This document shows positions 52,458 through 60,394 of a stretch of DNA of 64,000 nt, one piece after another. The notes under the pieces were generated by a model. It searched no databases and was not told the origin of the DNA. It saw only the letters and a list, made by a program, of their open reading frames with translations. A program made the position numbers and the translations under genes. Every line of letters begins with the position of its first letter. Within the stretch, counting starts at the first letter, position 1. Source of the stretch: Prado023 sp964418695 (GTDB lineage: Bacteria > Actinomycetota > Actinomycetes > S36-B12 > CAIYMF01). The stretch spans positions 1-64,000 of the forward strand of contig CAYQMN010000010.1 of NCBI GenBank assembly GCA_964418695.1. Direction: 5' to 3'.

Positions 52458-54719
52458 GTGGCCGAGCCGGAGGTGACCGGGACCGCCGAGCCTGCGCCGG
52501 ATCCCGCACCGGGGCGCCGCTCACGACTGTCCCGGATCATCAACCCTGGCTCGCCCTACCCCGAGCTGGATCCGGTCCTGCGCACGCTGCGCCAGTTCCA
52601 CCCGCGCGACGACACCAAGGTGATCGTGGCGGCCTACCAGACCGCCGAGTCCCGGCACCGCAGCCAGCGCCGGCGCTCCGGCGAGCCGTACATCACCCAT
52701 CCGCTGGCGGTCGCGCAGATCCTGGCCGACCTGGGCATGACCTCGCCGACGCTGGCCGCCGCGCTGCTGCACGACACGGTCGAGGACACCGAGTACTCGC
52801 TCAAGGAGCTCCGCGCCGAGTTCGGCGACGAGATCGCCGAGCTGGTCGACGGGGTCACGAAGCTGGACAAGGTCACCTACGGCGAGGCCAGCGCCGCGGA
52901 GACGGTGCGCAAGATGGTCGTCGCGATGGCCCGCGACATCCGGGTGCTGGTCATCAAGCTGGCCGACCGGCTGCACAACATGCGCACGCTGGCCTTCCTG
53001 CCCGAGGCCAAGAAGGCGGTCAAGGCCCGCGAGACCCTGGAGATCTACGCCCCGCTGGCCCATCGGCTGGGCATGAACACGGTCAAGTGGGAGCTGGAGG
53101 ACCTTGCCTTCGCCACGCTGCATCCGAAGATGTACGAGGAGATCGTCCGGCTGGTCACCCAGCGCGCGCCCGAGCGCGAGGAGTACCTGGCCCGGGTCAT
53201 CAAGGACATCGAGGCGCAGCTGCGCGCGGCCCGCATCCGGGTCACGGTGACTGGACGGCCCAAGCACTACTACTCCGTGTACCAGAAGATGATCGTGCGC
53301 GGTCACGACTTCGCCGACATCTACGACCTGGTCGGCGTGCGCATCCTGGTCGACACGGTGCGCGACTGCTACGCGGTGCTCGGCGCCCTGCACTCCTCCT
53401 GGAACCCGCTGCCCGGGCGGTTCAAGGACTACATCGCGATGCCCAAGTTCAACATGTACCAGTCGCTGCACACGACGGTGATCGGGCCCGAGGGCAAGCC
53501 CGTCGAGATGCAGATCCGCACCCACGAGATGCACCGGGCGGCCGAGTACGGCATCGCCGCGCACTGGCGGTACAAGCAGAACGACGTCGGCGGGATGGCG
53601 GGGCCCGAGGACATGGGCTGGCTGCGCCAGCTGGTCGAGTGGCAGCGGGAGACCGAGGACCCGGGGGAGTTCCTGGAGTCGCTGCGCTACGACCTGGGCT
53701 CCTCGGAGGTCTACGTCTTCACCCCGCGCGGGGACGTGATCGCCCTGCCGGCCGGCTCGACCCCGGTGGACTTCGCCTACGCCGTGCACACCGAGCTCGG
53801 GCATCGCTGCGTGGGCGCGCTGGTGAACGGCAAGATGGTGCCGCTGTCCAGCACGCTGCACAACGGCGACTCGGTCGAGGTCTTCACCGGAAAGGCGGAC
53901 TCCGGTCCCAGCCAGGACTGGCTCACGTTCGTCCGCAGCCCACGCGCCCGCAGCAAGATCCGCGCCTGGTTCTCCAAGGAGCGCCGCGAGGAGGCGATCG
54001 AGAAGGGCAAGGACCTGCTGCTCAAGGCGATGCGCAAGGAGGGCGTGGCGGTCACCCGGCTGCTCTCGACCGCGGCCCTGAGCAACGTCGCCACGGATCT
54101 GCGGCAGTCCGACGTGAGCGCGCTCTACGCCGCGATCGGCGAGGGCCGGATCAGCCCGCAGACGGTCATCCATCGCCTCGTCGCGACCGCGGGCGGTCCG
54201 ACCGCGGCCCAGGACGACGTCGCGGAGTCGGTCACGCCCGGGGTCACGAAGGTCCGCCAGCGCACGGACGCCGACCCGGGCGTCACGGTCATCGGATCGC
54301 AGCTGGGCGACGTCTGGGTCAAGCTCGCGCGCTGCTGCACGCCGGTCCCCGGCGACGACATCACCGGCTTCGTCACCCGCGGCAACGGGGTCTCGGTGCA
54401 CCGCACCGACTGCGTCAACGTGGCCGCGCTGCAGAGCCAGGCCGAGCGGTTCGTGCCGGTCACCTGGCAGCCCGGCGCCTCGTCGGTGTTCCTGGTGAAC
54501 ATCCAGGTCGAGGCGCTGGACCGCTCACGGCTGCTCTCGGACGTGACCCGGACCCTGTCCGACCAGCACGTGAACATCCTGTCCGCGGCGGTCAGCACGA
54601 CCAAGGAGCGGATCGCGGTCTCCCGGTTCACCTTCGAGATGGGCGACCCCAAGCACCTGGGCGCGGTCCTGCGAGCGGTCCGCAGCGTCGAGGGCGTCTT
54701 CGACGCCTACCGGGTCTGA
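52458..54719 (+). CDS. rel: Bifunctional (p)ppGpp synthetase/hydrolase
   Basis: 753 aa. HD hydrolase domain (His81, then His105-Asp106 in HDTVEDT), synthetase domain with the RFKDYIAMPKFNMYQSLHTT motif, then TGS, zinc-finger/helical and ACT domains (final ILSAAVSTTKERIAVSRFTFEM). Both halves look intact, and the RXKD motif is the type found in bifunctional Rel proteins rather than RelA. It controls the stringent response. GTG 52458 has GGAGG upstream. It follows secF after 88 bp. Confidence 0.96.
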   Translation: MAEPEVTGTAEPAPDPAPGRRSRLSRIINPGSPYPELDPVLRTLRQFHPRDDTKVIVAAYQTAESRHRSQRRRSGEPYITHPLAVAQILADLGMTSPTLAAALLHDTVEDTEYSLKELRAEFGDEIAELVDGVTKLDKVTYGEASAAETVRKMVVAMARDIRVLVIKLADRLHNMRTLAFLPEAKKAVKARETLEIYAPLAHRLGMNTVKWELEDLAFATLHPKMYEEIVRLVTQRAPEREEYLARVIKDIEAQLRAARIRVTVTGRPKHYYSVYQKMIVRGHDFADIYDLVGVRILVDTVRDCYAVLGALHSSWNPLPGRFKDYIAMPKFNMYQSLHTTVIGPEGKPVEMQIRTHEMHRAAEYGIAAHWRYKQNDVGGMAGPEDMGWLRQLVEWQRETEDPGEFLESLRYDLGSSEVYVFTPRGDVIALPAGSTPVDFAYAVHTELGHRCVGALVNGKMVPLSSTLHNGDSVEVFTGKADSGPSQDWLTFVRSPRARSKIRAWFSKERREEAIEKGKDLLLKAMRKEGVAVTRLLSTAALSNVATDLRQSDVSALYAAIGEGRISPQTVIHRLVATAGGPTAAQDDVAESVTPGVTKVRQRTDADPGVTVIGSQLGDVWVKLARCCTPVPGDDITGFVTRGNGVSVHRTDCVNVAALQSQAERFVPVTWQPGASSVFLVNIQVEALDRSRLLSDVTRTLSDQHVNILSAAVSTTKERIAVSRFTFEMGDPKHLGAVLRAVRSVEGVFDAYRV

Positions 54720-54744
54720 GCGATCCCCAGCAGGGCCCGTCTCC

Positions 54745-54803
54745 GTGGTCGGAATGCGACACCGGTGTCGGATTCCGACACCTGATTGTCGGATTCCGAC
54801 CAC
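54745..54803. repeat. Nested palindromes between rel and the DUF349 gene
   Basis: Three copies of a GTCGGAWTSCGAC-type palindrome start at 54749, 54768 and 54789 (19 and 21 bp apart). The middle one is a perfect 17-bp palindrome (54766-54782). The outer pair (54745-54760 with 54788-54803) forms a 16-bp stem with one mismatch. It lies between convergent genes and may terminate both or bind a protein. Confidence 0.85.
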
Positions 54804-54860
54804 GTTGTCTGGGCCGAGAAGGGCGCCGGCGGGCCGGGGCTCAGCCCCCGGCGCCGCGGC

Positions 54861-56102
54861 TCAGCCTGAGTACTCCGCCAGGGAGCTCTCGGCGGCCGCC
54901 AGGAGCATCCGGGTCTGCTCGACGCGCCCGGCGAGGTCGGCGGCCTTGCGGTCGTTGCCGGCCGCCTGGGCAGCCGCCGCCTCCGCCTCGAGCTTGGCCA
55001 GCGACGCCCGGAACGTGGCGACCGTCGACTCGGCCAGGGCCCGCTTGGCCGGATCGGTCCGCCGCCACTGGTCGGCCTCGAAGCGGTGCACGGCGTCCTC
55101 GACCTTGCGCAGGCGACCTTCGATCCGGTCGCGGTCGGCGCGCGGTACATGGCCGATCGCCGTCCACTTCTCGGCGATCGAGCGCAGCGCGGAACGGGCG
55201 GCCGACAGATCCTTGATCGGCAGCAGCGACTCGGCCTGCTCGACCAGGGCCTCCTTGGCGGCGAGGTTCTCGCGCTCGGAGCCGTCGCGCTGCGCCTGCA
55301 CGCCGGCGCGCGCGGAGAAGAAGGCGTCCTGGGCGGCCCGGAAGCTGGCCCACAGCCGGTCCTCGTCGGCCCGGCCGGCGCGGGGTGCCGCCTTCCAGCG
55401 ATCCATCAGCGCGCGCTGGGCCCGGGCGGTGACGTCCCACTCGGTGCTGGTGGCCAGGGCCTGCGCCTCGGCGACGATCGCCTGCTTGATCGCGACCGCC
55501 TCCTTGTGGGCGGCGTCGAGCTGGGAGAAGTGCGCGCGGCGGGCCTTGTCGAACGCGCCCCGGGCACCGCTCAGGCGCTTCCAGAGCTCCTGTTCGGCGT
55601 CGCGGCTGGCCCGGTCGGCGTGCGGCAGCTCGGTCCACGCGGCCTGCAGCTCCTTGAACCGCTCGCCGGTCGCCTTCCACTGGGTAGAGGTGGCCAGCTG
55701 CTCGGCCTCCTCCACCAGCGCGGTGCGCGCCTGCAGCGTCTTCTCGCGCGCAGCCTGACGGGCCGCGGCTGCGGCCTCCTTCTGCTGGGCGGCGGCCTCG
55801 GTCAGCCTGTCGGCGAGGTCGGACAGGGCGGCGAGGTCGCCGACCACCTGCGGGCTCTCGACGGCCTGGCGCAGCTTCGCGGTCACCGCCGCCACCGAGT
55901 CCGAGCCCTTGCCCTCGGCCAGGCGCGCGAGCAGCAGCTGTGCCTCGGCGACCAGCCCCTCGTAGCGGACCTTGAAGAATCGCAGCCCTTCGGCGGGATC
56001 GCCGGCAGCCCACTGCCCCACGGCGACCTCCTCGCCGTCGGGACGCCGCACGAAGACAGTGCCGTCGTCGGCGACCCTGCCGTGCTCCTGCTCGGTCATC
56101 AT
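54861..56102 (-). CDS. DUF349 helical-repeat protein
   Basis: 413 aa, almost all alpha-helical. Successive DUF349 units (WKATGERFKELQAAWTELPHADRASRDAEQELWKRLSGARGAFDKARR; WDVTARAQRALMDRWKAAPRAGRADEDRLWASFRAAQDAFFSAR) cover residues ~130-360, with coiled regions before and after. Function unknown. In actinobacteria it is commonly placed between rel and ppi as here. The ATG at 56102 is immediately followed by a second ATG; GGAGGG lies a few bases upstream. Confidence 0.88.
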   Translation of the reverse strand: MMTEQEHGRVADDGTVFVRRPDGEEVAVGQWAAGDPAEGLRFFKVRYEGLVAEAQLLLARLAEGKGSDSVAAVTAKLRQAVESPQVVGDLAALSDLADRLTEAAAQQKEAAAAARQAAREKTLQARTALVEEAEQLATSTQWKATGERFKELQAAWTELPHADRASRDAEQELWKRLSGARGAFDKARRAHFSQLDAAHKEAVAIKQAIVAEAQALATSTEWDVTARAQRALMDRWKAAPRAGRADEDRLWASFRAAQDAFFSARAGVQAQRDGSERENLAAKEALVEQAESLLPIKDLSAARSALRSIAEKWTAIGHVPRADRDRIEGRLRKVEDAVHRFEADQWRRTDPAKRALAESTVATFRASLAKLEAEAAAAQAAGNDRKAADLAGRVEQTRMLLAAAESSLAEYSG

Positions 56103-56166
56103 CGAACCCTCCGTAGCCAGATCCCGCGCATCATCGCATGGGACTTTGGGCTCAACCGTCGAAAGC

Positions 56167-57021
56167 TCAGCCCAGCGCGGGGGTCACTACGGTGGACACG
56201 ATGCCGACGGAAGCGGCCGGTGCGCCATCGGTGCTGCCGTCCAGGACTCCGGCGTTCGCCACCTTCTCCACGACGTCCATGCCCTTGGTCACCGTGCCCC
56301 AGACCGTGTAGGCGGGTGGCAGCGGGGAGTCCTTGTAGACGATGAAGAACTGGCTGCCGCCGGTGTTCGCGCCGGCGTTGGCCATGGCGACCGTGCCCTT
56401 CTTGTAGATCACGGTGGCCGCCGCAGACTCGCCCTTGCCCCCGGGCAGGTTCTCGTCGGGGAGGCTGAAGCCGGGGGAGCCGGTGCCGGTGCCGGTCGGG
56501 TCGCCGCACTGCAGGACCCAGATGCCGCTGGTGGTCAGCCGGTGGCAGGGGGTGTCGTCGAAGTAGCCGTCCGTGGCCAGGACCAGCATCGCGTTGACGG
56601 TCGTGGGCGCGGCCTCGGGCTTGGTGGTGATCGTGACCTTGCCGCAGTTGGTCTTCAGCGCGAGCGTGTAGTCGGTGTCGGACTTGATGGTCTTCTTCGG
56701 CACGGCCTTGTACTGGTTGGCGTTGCCGGGCTGGGGGGCGGGGTCGCAGCCGATGTCCGAGGGGCTCGGGCTCGGGCTGGCGGTCGGGGTCTGGCTGGGC
56801 GAGGGGCTCGCGGTGGTGTCGGCGTCGTCCGGCCACAGGGCGAAGGCACCGATCACGCCGGCCACGACCAGCACGGCCGCCACCGCGCCGATCCGCTGGT
56901 TGCGGCGCTTGCGGGCGGCCCGCTCGGTGCGCCGCGCGGACTGCCGCTCGTACTTCGCGGCGGCCAGCTCGCGACGGCGTCGGTTGCTGGCCCCGGATCC
57001 CGGCTTGCTGGCCTTGGACAC
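56167..57021 (-). CDS. Membrane-anchored cyclophilin-type peptidyl-prolyl isomerase
   Basis: 284 aa. A basic cytosolic N-terminus (RRRRELAAAKYERQSARRTERAARKRRNQR), one transmembrane helix (IGAVAAVLVVAGVIGAFALW), a Thr/Ser/Pro linker and an extracellular cyclophilin domain (KVTITTKPEAAPTTVNAMLVLATDGYFDDTPCHRL, TVAMANAGANTGGSQFFIVY). It would aid folding of exported proteins. Matches Rv2582 (ppiB) by position. GTG 57021 has AGGAG ~10 nt upstream. It is divergent from the MBL gene. Confidence 0.88.
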   Translation of the reverse strand: MSKASKPGSGASNRRRRELAAAKYERQSARRTERAARKRRNQRIGAVAAVLVVAGVIGAFALWPDDADTTASPSPSQTPTASPSPSPSDIGCDPAPQPGNANQYKAVPKKTIKSDTDYTLALKTNCGKVTITTKPEAAPTTVNAMLVLATDGYFDDTPCHRLTTSGIWVLQCGDPTGTGTGSPGFSLPDENLPGGKGESAAATVIYKKGTVAMANAGANTGGSQFFIVYKDSPLPPAYTVWGTVTKGMDVVEKVANAGVLDGSTDGAPAASVGIVSTVVTPALG

Positions 57022-57277
57022 GTCCCGATGCTCCTGCTCTGCGGCGGTGGCGGGCAGCTGCCACCCAGCTGCGCGCCGGCCCCGCGGTGGGGAGTGTAGG
57101 TCGGCAGCCTGGGAGTGCGGCCGGCGACACCCGCAAGTGCCGAGCGAGGGCGATTCAGAGTGTCCCGGTCCCGGCGATAGCCTTGGCGGGCCCACGGCTG
57201 CCCCGGCCACCGCGCGCCCAGGACCCGCGCCACGCCGCGCGCTGCTGCCCACGCTCCGCGCCCAGGACAGGACTGCC

Positions 57278-57970
57278 ATGCTCATCGCCGGATTCCCCGC
57301 CGGCCCGTTCGGGACCAACTGCTGGATCCTCGCGCCCGGCCCGCGCAGCGAGGCGGTCATCGTGGATCCCGGGATGAACAGCCGCGAGGGGATCGAGTCG
57401 GTGCTGGCCGAGCACCACCTGCGCCCGGTCGCGGTCATGGTCTCCCATGGGCACATGGATCACATGTGGTCGGTGCTGCCGGTGTGCTCCGGGTACGACA
57501 TCCCCGCCTGGATCCACTCGAAGGATCGCGCGCTGCTCACCGACCCGTACGCCGCGTCGTGGGCCGGGACCCGCGAGCAGGTCACCGCGATCATGGGCCC
57601 GGTCGAGTTCGCCGAGCCCGACGACGTCCGCGAGCTGGCCGACGGCACCACCCTGGAGATCGCCGGCATGTCCTTCGTGGCCGATCACGCACCGGGGCAC
57701 ACCCAGGGCTCGGTCGCGTTCCGGATGACCGACACCGGCGCTGAGCCGCTCATGCTCTCCGGGGACCTGCTGTTCGCCGGCTCGATCGGGCGCACCGACC
57801 TGCCCGGCGGCGACCACGCGGCGATGCGCCGCTCGCTCGCGCGTGTGGTGCTGCGCCAGCCCGACGAGATGGTCGTCCTGCCCGGGCACGGCCAGACCAC
57901 GACCATCGGCGCCGAGCGGCGCACCAACCCGTTCCTGCAGGACCTGGCCGACGTGGAGGGTGCCCGATGA
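57278..57970 (+). CDS. Metallo-beta-lactamase-fold hydrolase (glyoxalase II-like)
   Basis: 230 aa. The metal motif is His57-x-His59-x-Asp61-His62 (SHGHMDH), followed by HAPGHTQGSVAF, SGDLLFAGSIGRTDL and VLPGHGQTTTIG. This is the hydroxyacylglutathione hydrolase-like subgroup. Actinobacteria use mycothiol, so the natural thioester is probably not a glutathione adduct. It corresponds to Rv2581c next to hisS. Its stop overlaps the hisS start by 4 nt, so the two are coupled. Confidence 0.88.
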   Translation: MLIAGFPAGPFGTNCWILAPGPRSEAVIVDPGMNSREGIESVLAEHHLRPVAVMVSHGHMDHMWSVLPVCSGYDIPAWIHSKDRALLTDPYAASWAGTREQVTAIMGPVEFAEPDDVRELADGTTLEIAGMSFVADHAPGHTQGSVAFRMTDTGAEPLMLSGDLLFAGSIGRTDLPGGDHAAMRRSLARVVLRQPDEMVVLPGHGQTTTIGAERRTNPFLQDLADVEGAR

Positions 57971-59304
57971 GCCGTGCCGTGAGGATCGCCCCGCTGTCCG
58001 GGTTCCCCGAGTACCTGCCGGCCGAGCGGATCGTCGAGCAGCACGTCCTGGACACCGTGCGCCGTGTGTTCGAGCTGCACGGCTTCGCCTCGATCGAGAC
58101 CCGCGCGGTCGAGCCGCTGGAGCAGATGCTGCGCAAGGGCGAGATCGACAAGGAGGTCTACGTCCTGCGCCGGCTGCACGCCGACGCGCAGGAGGGGGAC
58201 GCCGGCCTGGGCCTGCACTTCGACCTGACTGTGCCGTTCGCCCGCTACGTGGTGCAGAACGCCGGGCACCTGGAGTTCCCGTTCCGGCGCCACCAGATCC
58301 AGAAGGTGTGGCGCGGGGAGCGTCCCCAGGAGGGGCGCTTCCGGGAGTTCGTGCAGGCCGACATCGACGTCGTCGGCCGGGATGCGCTGGCCTTCCACCA
58401 CGAGGTGGAGGTCGCGCTGGTGATGGCCGAGGTGTTCCGCGCGCTGCCGATGCCGCCCGCGGTGATCCTGGTGAACAACCGGCGACTGGCCGAGGGCTTC
58501 TTCCTCGGCGCAGGCGCGAGCGACCCCGCCGCGGCGCTGCGGGCGATCGACAAGCTGGCCAAGATCGGCCCGGCGAAGGTCCGCGACCTGCTGATCGGGG
58601 AGGCGGGGCTGAGCGGGTCCGGCGCCGGCGCGTGCCTCGCGCTGGCGCAGATCCGCAGCGCCGACACCTCGTTCGTCGAGCAGGTCCGCGCCCTGGGCGT
58701 GACTCACGAGCTGCTCGACCAGGGCCTGGCCGAGCTGGCCGCCGTCGTCGGTGCCGCCGCGCACCGGATGCCCGGCGCGGTCGTCGCGGACCTCAAGATC
58801 GCCCGCGGCCTGGACTACTACACCGGCACCGTCTACGAGACCGAGCTGGTCGGCCACGAGGACTTCGGCTCGATCTGCTCGGGCGGTCGCTACGACGCCC
58901 TGGCCTCCGACGGCCGCACGACCTACCCCGGAGTCGGCATCTCGCTGGGCGTCTCGCGGCTGCTGGCCGCGCTGCTGGGCCGCGGCCTGGTCCGGGCCAC
59001 CCGGTCGGTGCCCAGCGCGGTGCTGGTCGCCGTCGACGATGAGGAGTCGCGCGCCGGCTCGGCGGCCATCGCCGCGGAGCTGCGGGCGCGCGGGATCCCC
59101 ACCGAGGTGGCGCCCAAGGCCGACCGGTACGGCAAGCAGATCCGCTACGCCGACCGGCGGGGGATCCCCTTCGTCTGGTTCCCCGGCGCGGACGGCGACC
59201 CGGGATCGGTCAAGGACATCCGCTCCGGCGAGCAGGCGCAGGCGGATCCGGGGTCGTGGCGACCGCCGGCCGAGGACCTGCATCCGCGCGTCGAGCTGTG
59301 CTGA
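57967..59304 (+). CDS. hisS: Histidyl-tRNA synthetase
   Basis: 445 aa class II synthetase. It has class II motif 2 (VWRGERPQEGRFREFVQADID), the histidine-A loop ARGLDYYTGTVYE, GSICSGGRYD, motif 3 in GVGISLGVSRLL and the C-terminal anticodon domain (VPSAVLVAVDDEE...IRYADRRGIPFVWF). The ATGA overlap with the MBL gene excludes a T-box or other leader directly before it. It is followed by a convergent APH-family gene. Confidence 0.96.
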   Translation: MSRAVRIAPLSGFPEYLPAERIVEQHVLDTVRRVFELHGFASIETRAVEPLEQMLRKGEIDKEVYVLRRLHADAQEGDAGLGLHFDLTVPFARYVVQNAGHLEFPFRRHQIQKVWRGERPQEGRFREFVQADIDVVGRDALAFHHEVEVALVMAEVFRALPMPPAVILVNNRRLAEGFFLGAGASDPAAALRAIDKLAKIGPAKVRDLLIGEAGLSGSGAGACLALAQIRSADTSFVEQVRALGVTHELLDQGLAELAAVVGAAAHRMPGAVVADLKIARGLDYYTGTVYETELVGHEDFGSICSGGRYDALASDGRTTYPGVGISLGVSRLLAALLGRGLVRATRSVPSAVLVAVDDEESRAGSAAIAAELRARGIPTEVAPKADRYGKQIRYADRRGIPFVWFPGADGDPGSVKDIRSGEQAQADPGSWRPPAEDLHPRVELC

Positions 59305-59395
59305 GGGCACGCTCGCTGGCGTGGCGGTCTCCGGCCCGCGAGCCTGGGGGAGGGCCGTGGCATGACCGGGCGCTCCGGCGCGGTGAGTCGAGCCC

Positions 59396-60283
59396 TCACC
59401 CGTGGGGGAGGACCAGCTCGTCGATCAGCTCGGCGGCGGAGGACCGCCACCCGTAGCGGCGCTCCGCGCTCCCGTCCGTCGACTCGGCCAGCGTCAGCAG
59501 CGCCTTCCACAGGGCCCACCCGCGGGCCCGGACCCAGTCGGCCTCGTCGACCTCCAGGGCCGCCGCGAACGCCGCACGCGCCGGTCCGCTGAACAGCGTC
59601 CACGCCGCCACGAGGTCGCAGGCCGGGTCGCCCACGGCACAGCAGCCGAAGTCGATCACCGCGACGAGCCGGCCGCCGAGCACGAGCAGGTTGCTGGCGG
59701 TCAGATCCCCGTGTACCCAGCGCGTGCGAGTGGACGCCGGCGCGGCCATCGCCGCGGCCCAGGTGCGCCGCGCGGCAGGCCCGTCGATGGACCCTTCCAG
59801 CCGCTCGATCGTGCTGCGCGTCTGCTCGTCGTAGTGGCTCGCCGGCCCGCCCCGCCACCAGCTGTGGTCGCCGGCGGCGGGACCGCCGGAAGGGTCGACG
59901 CTCTGCAGACTCGCGAGGAAGCCGCCCACGTCCGCGGCCAGGGTCGGCAGGTCGACCACCCGGTCCGGGCGGACCGGCTCGCCGGCGATCCACTCGTAGA
60001 CCGACCACTCCCACGGATAGCCGCAGCTCGGGCGGCCACGTCCGACCGGCCGGGGGATGGCGACGGGCAGCCGCGGCGCGAGCCACGGCAGCCAGCGCTG
60101 CTCCTTGGCCACCGCGTCGGCGTAGGGCGGCGCGCTGGGCAGCTCGCGGCGAGGTGCTCGCCGACCCTGGAAGGTGCGGTTGTCCCATCCCTGCCAGGGC
60201 ACGGGGGAGACTGGCTCGTCGGCCCACGCCGGGAACTGCTCGCGCAGCAGCGCGCGCACCAGGTCGGCGTCGGGCTCCACCAC
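59396..60283 (-). CDS. Aminoglycoside phosphotransferase-family kinase
   Basis: 295 aa, APH/ChoK fold. The catalytic loop is VHGDLTASNLLV, the metal loop is VIDFGCCAVGDPACDL, and the N-terminal lobe ends with KEQRWLPWLAPRLPV and PWEWSVYEWIAGE. The subgroup includes many small-molecule kinases, so drug resistance cannot be claimed. Residues ~39-47 (QGRRAPRRE) do not fit the family, whereas the +1 frame over the same bases reads RVGEHLAA, matching the usual RxGxxL strand. This suggests a pair of compensating frameshifts. GTG 60283 or 60280 is the likely start. Confidence 0.82.
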   Translation of the reverse strand: MVEPDADLVRALLREQFPAWADEPVSPVPWQGWDNRTFQGRRAPRRELPSAPPYADAVAKEQRWLPWLAPRLPVAIPRPVGRGRPSCGYPWEWSVYEWIAGEPVRPDRVVDLPTLAADVGGFLASLQSVDPSGGPAAGDHSWWRGGPASHYDEQTRSTIERLEGSIDGPAARRTWAAAMAAPASTRTRWVHGDLTASNLLVLGGRLVAVIDFGCCAVGDPACDLVAAWTLFSGPARAAFAAALEVDEADWVRARGWALWKALLTLAESTDGSAERRYGWRSSAAELIDELVLPHG

Positions 60284-60394
60284 GGCATCGTGGCAGGGGC
60301 GCCTTCCCGGGCGCACCGGCGCGCCAAGGGCGTCCGAGCCGGGCCGGTAGCCTTCGCCCTGTCGAATCCCCCGCTCGATTCAGGAGTACCACCG

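Noticed and set aside
57940..57967. T-box or attenuator before hisS
   Set aside because: hisS overlaps the upstream gene by 4 nt and has no leader.
59396..60283. Aminoglycoside resistance gene
   Set aside because: The kinase fold is clear, but the subgroup is broad and no resistance-specific residues or mobile context are visible.
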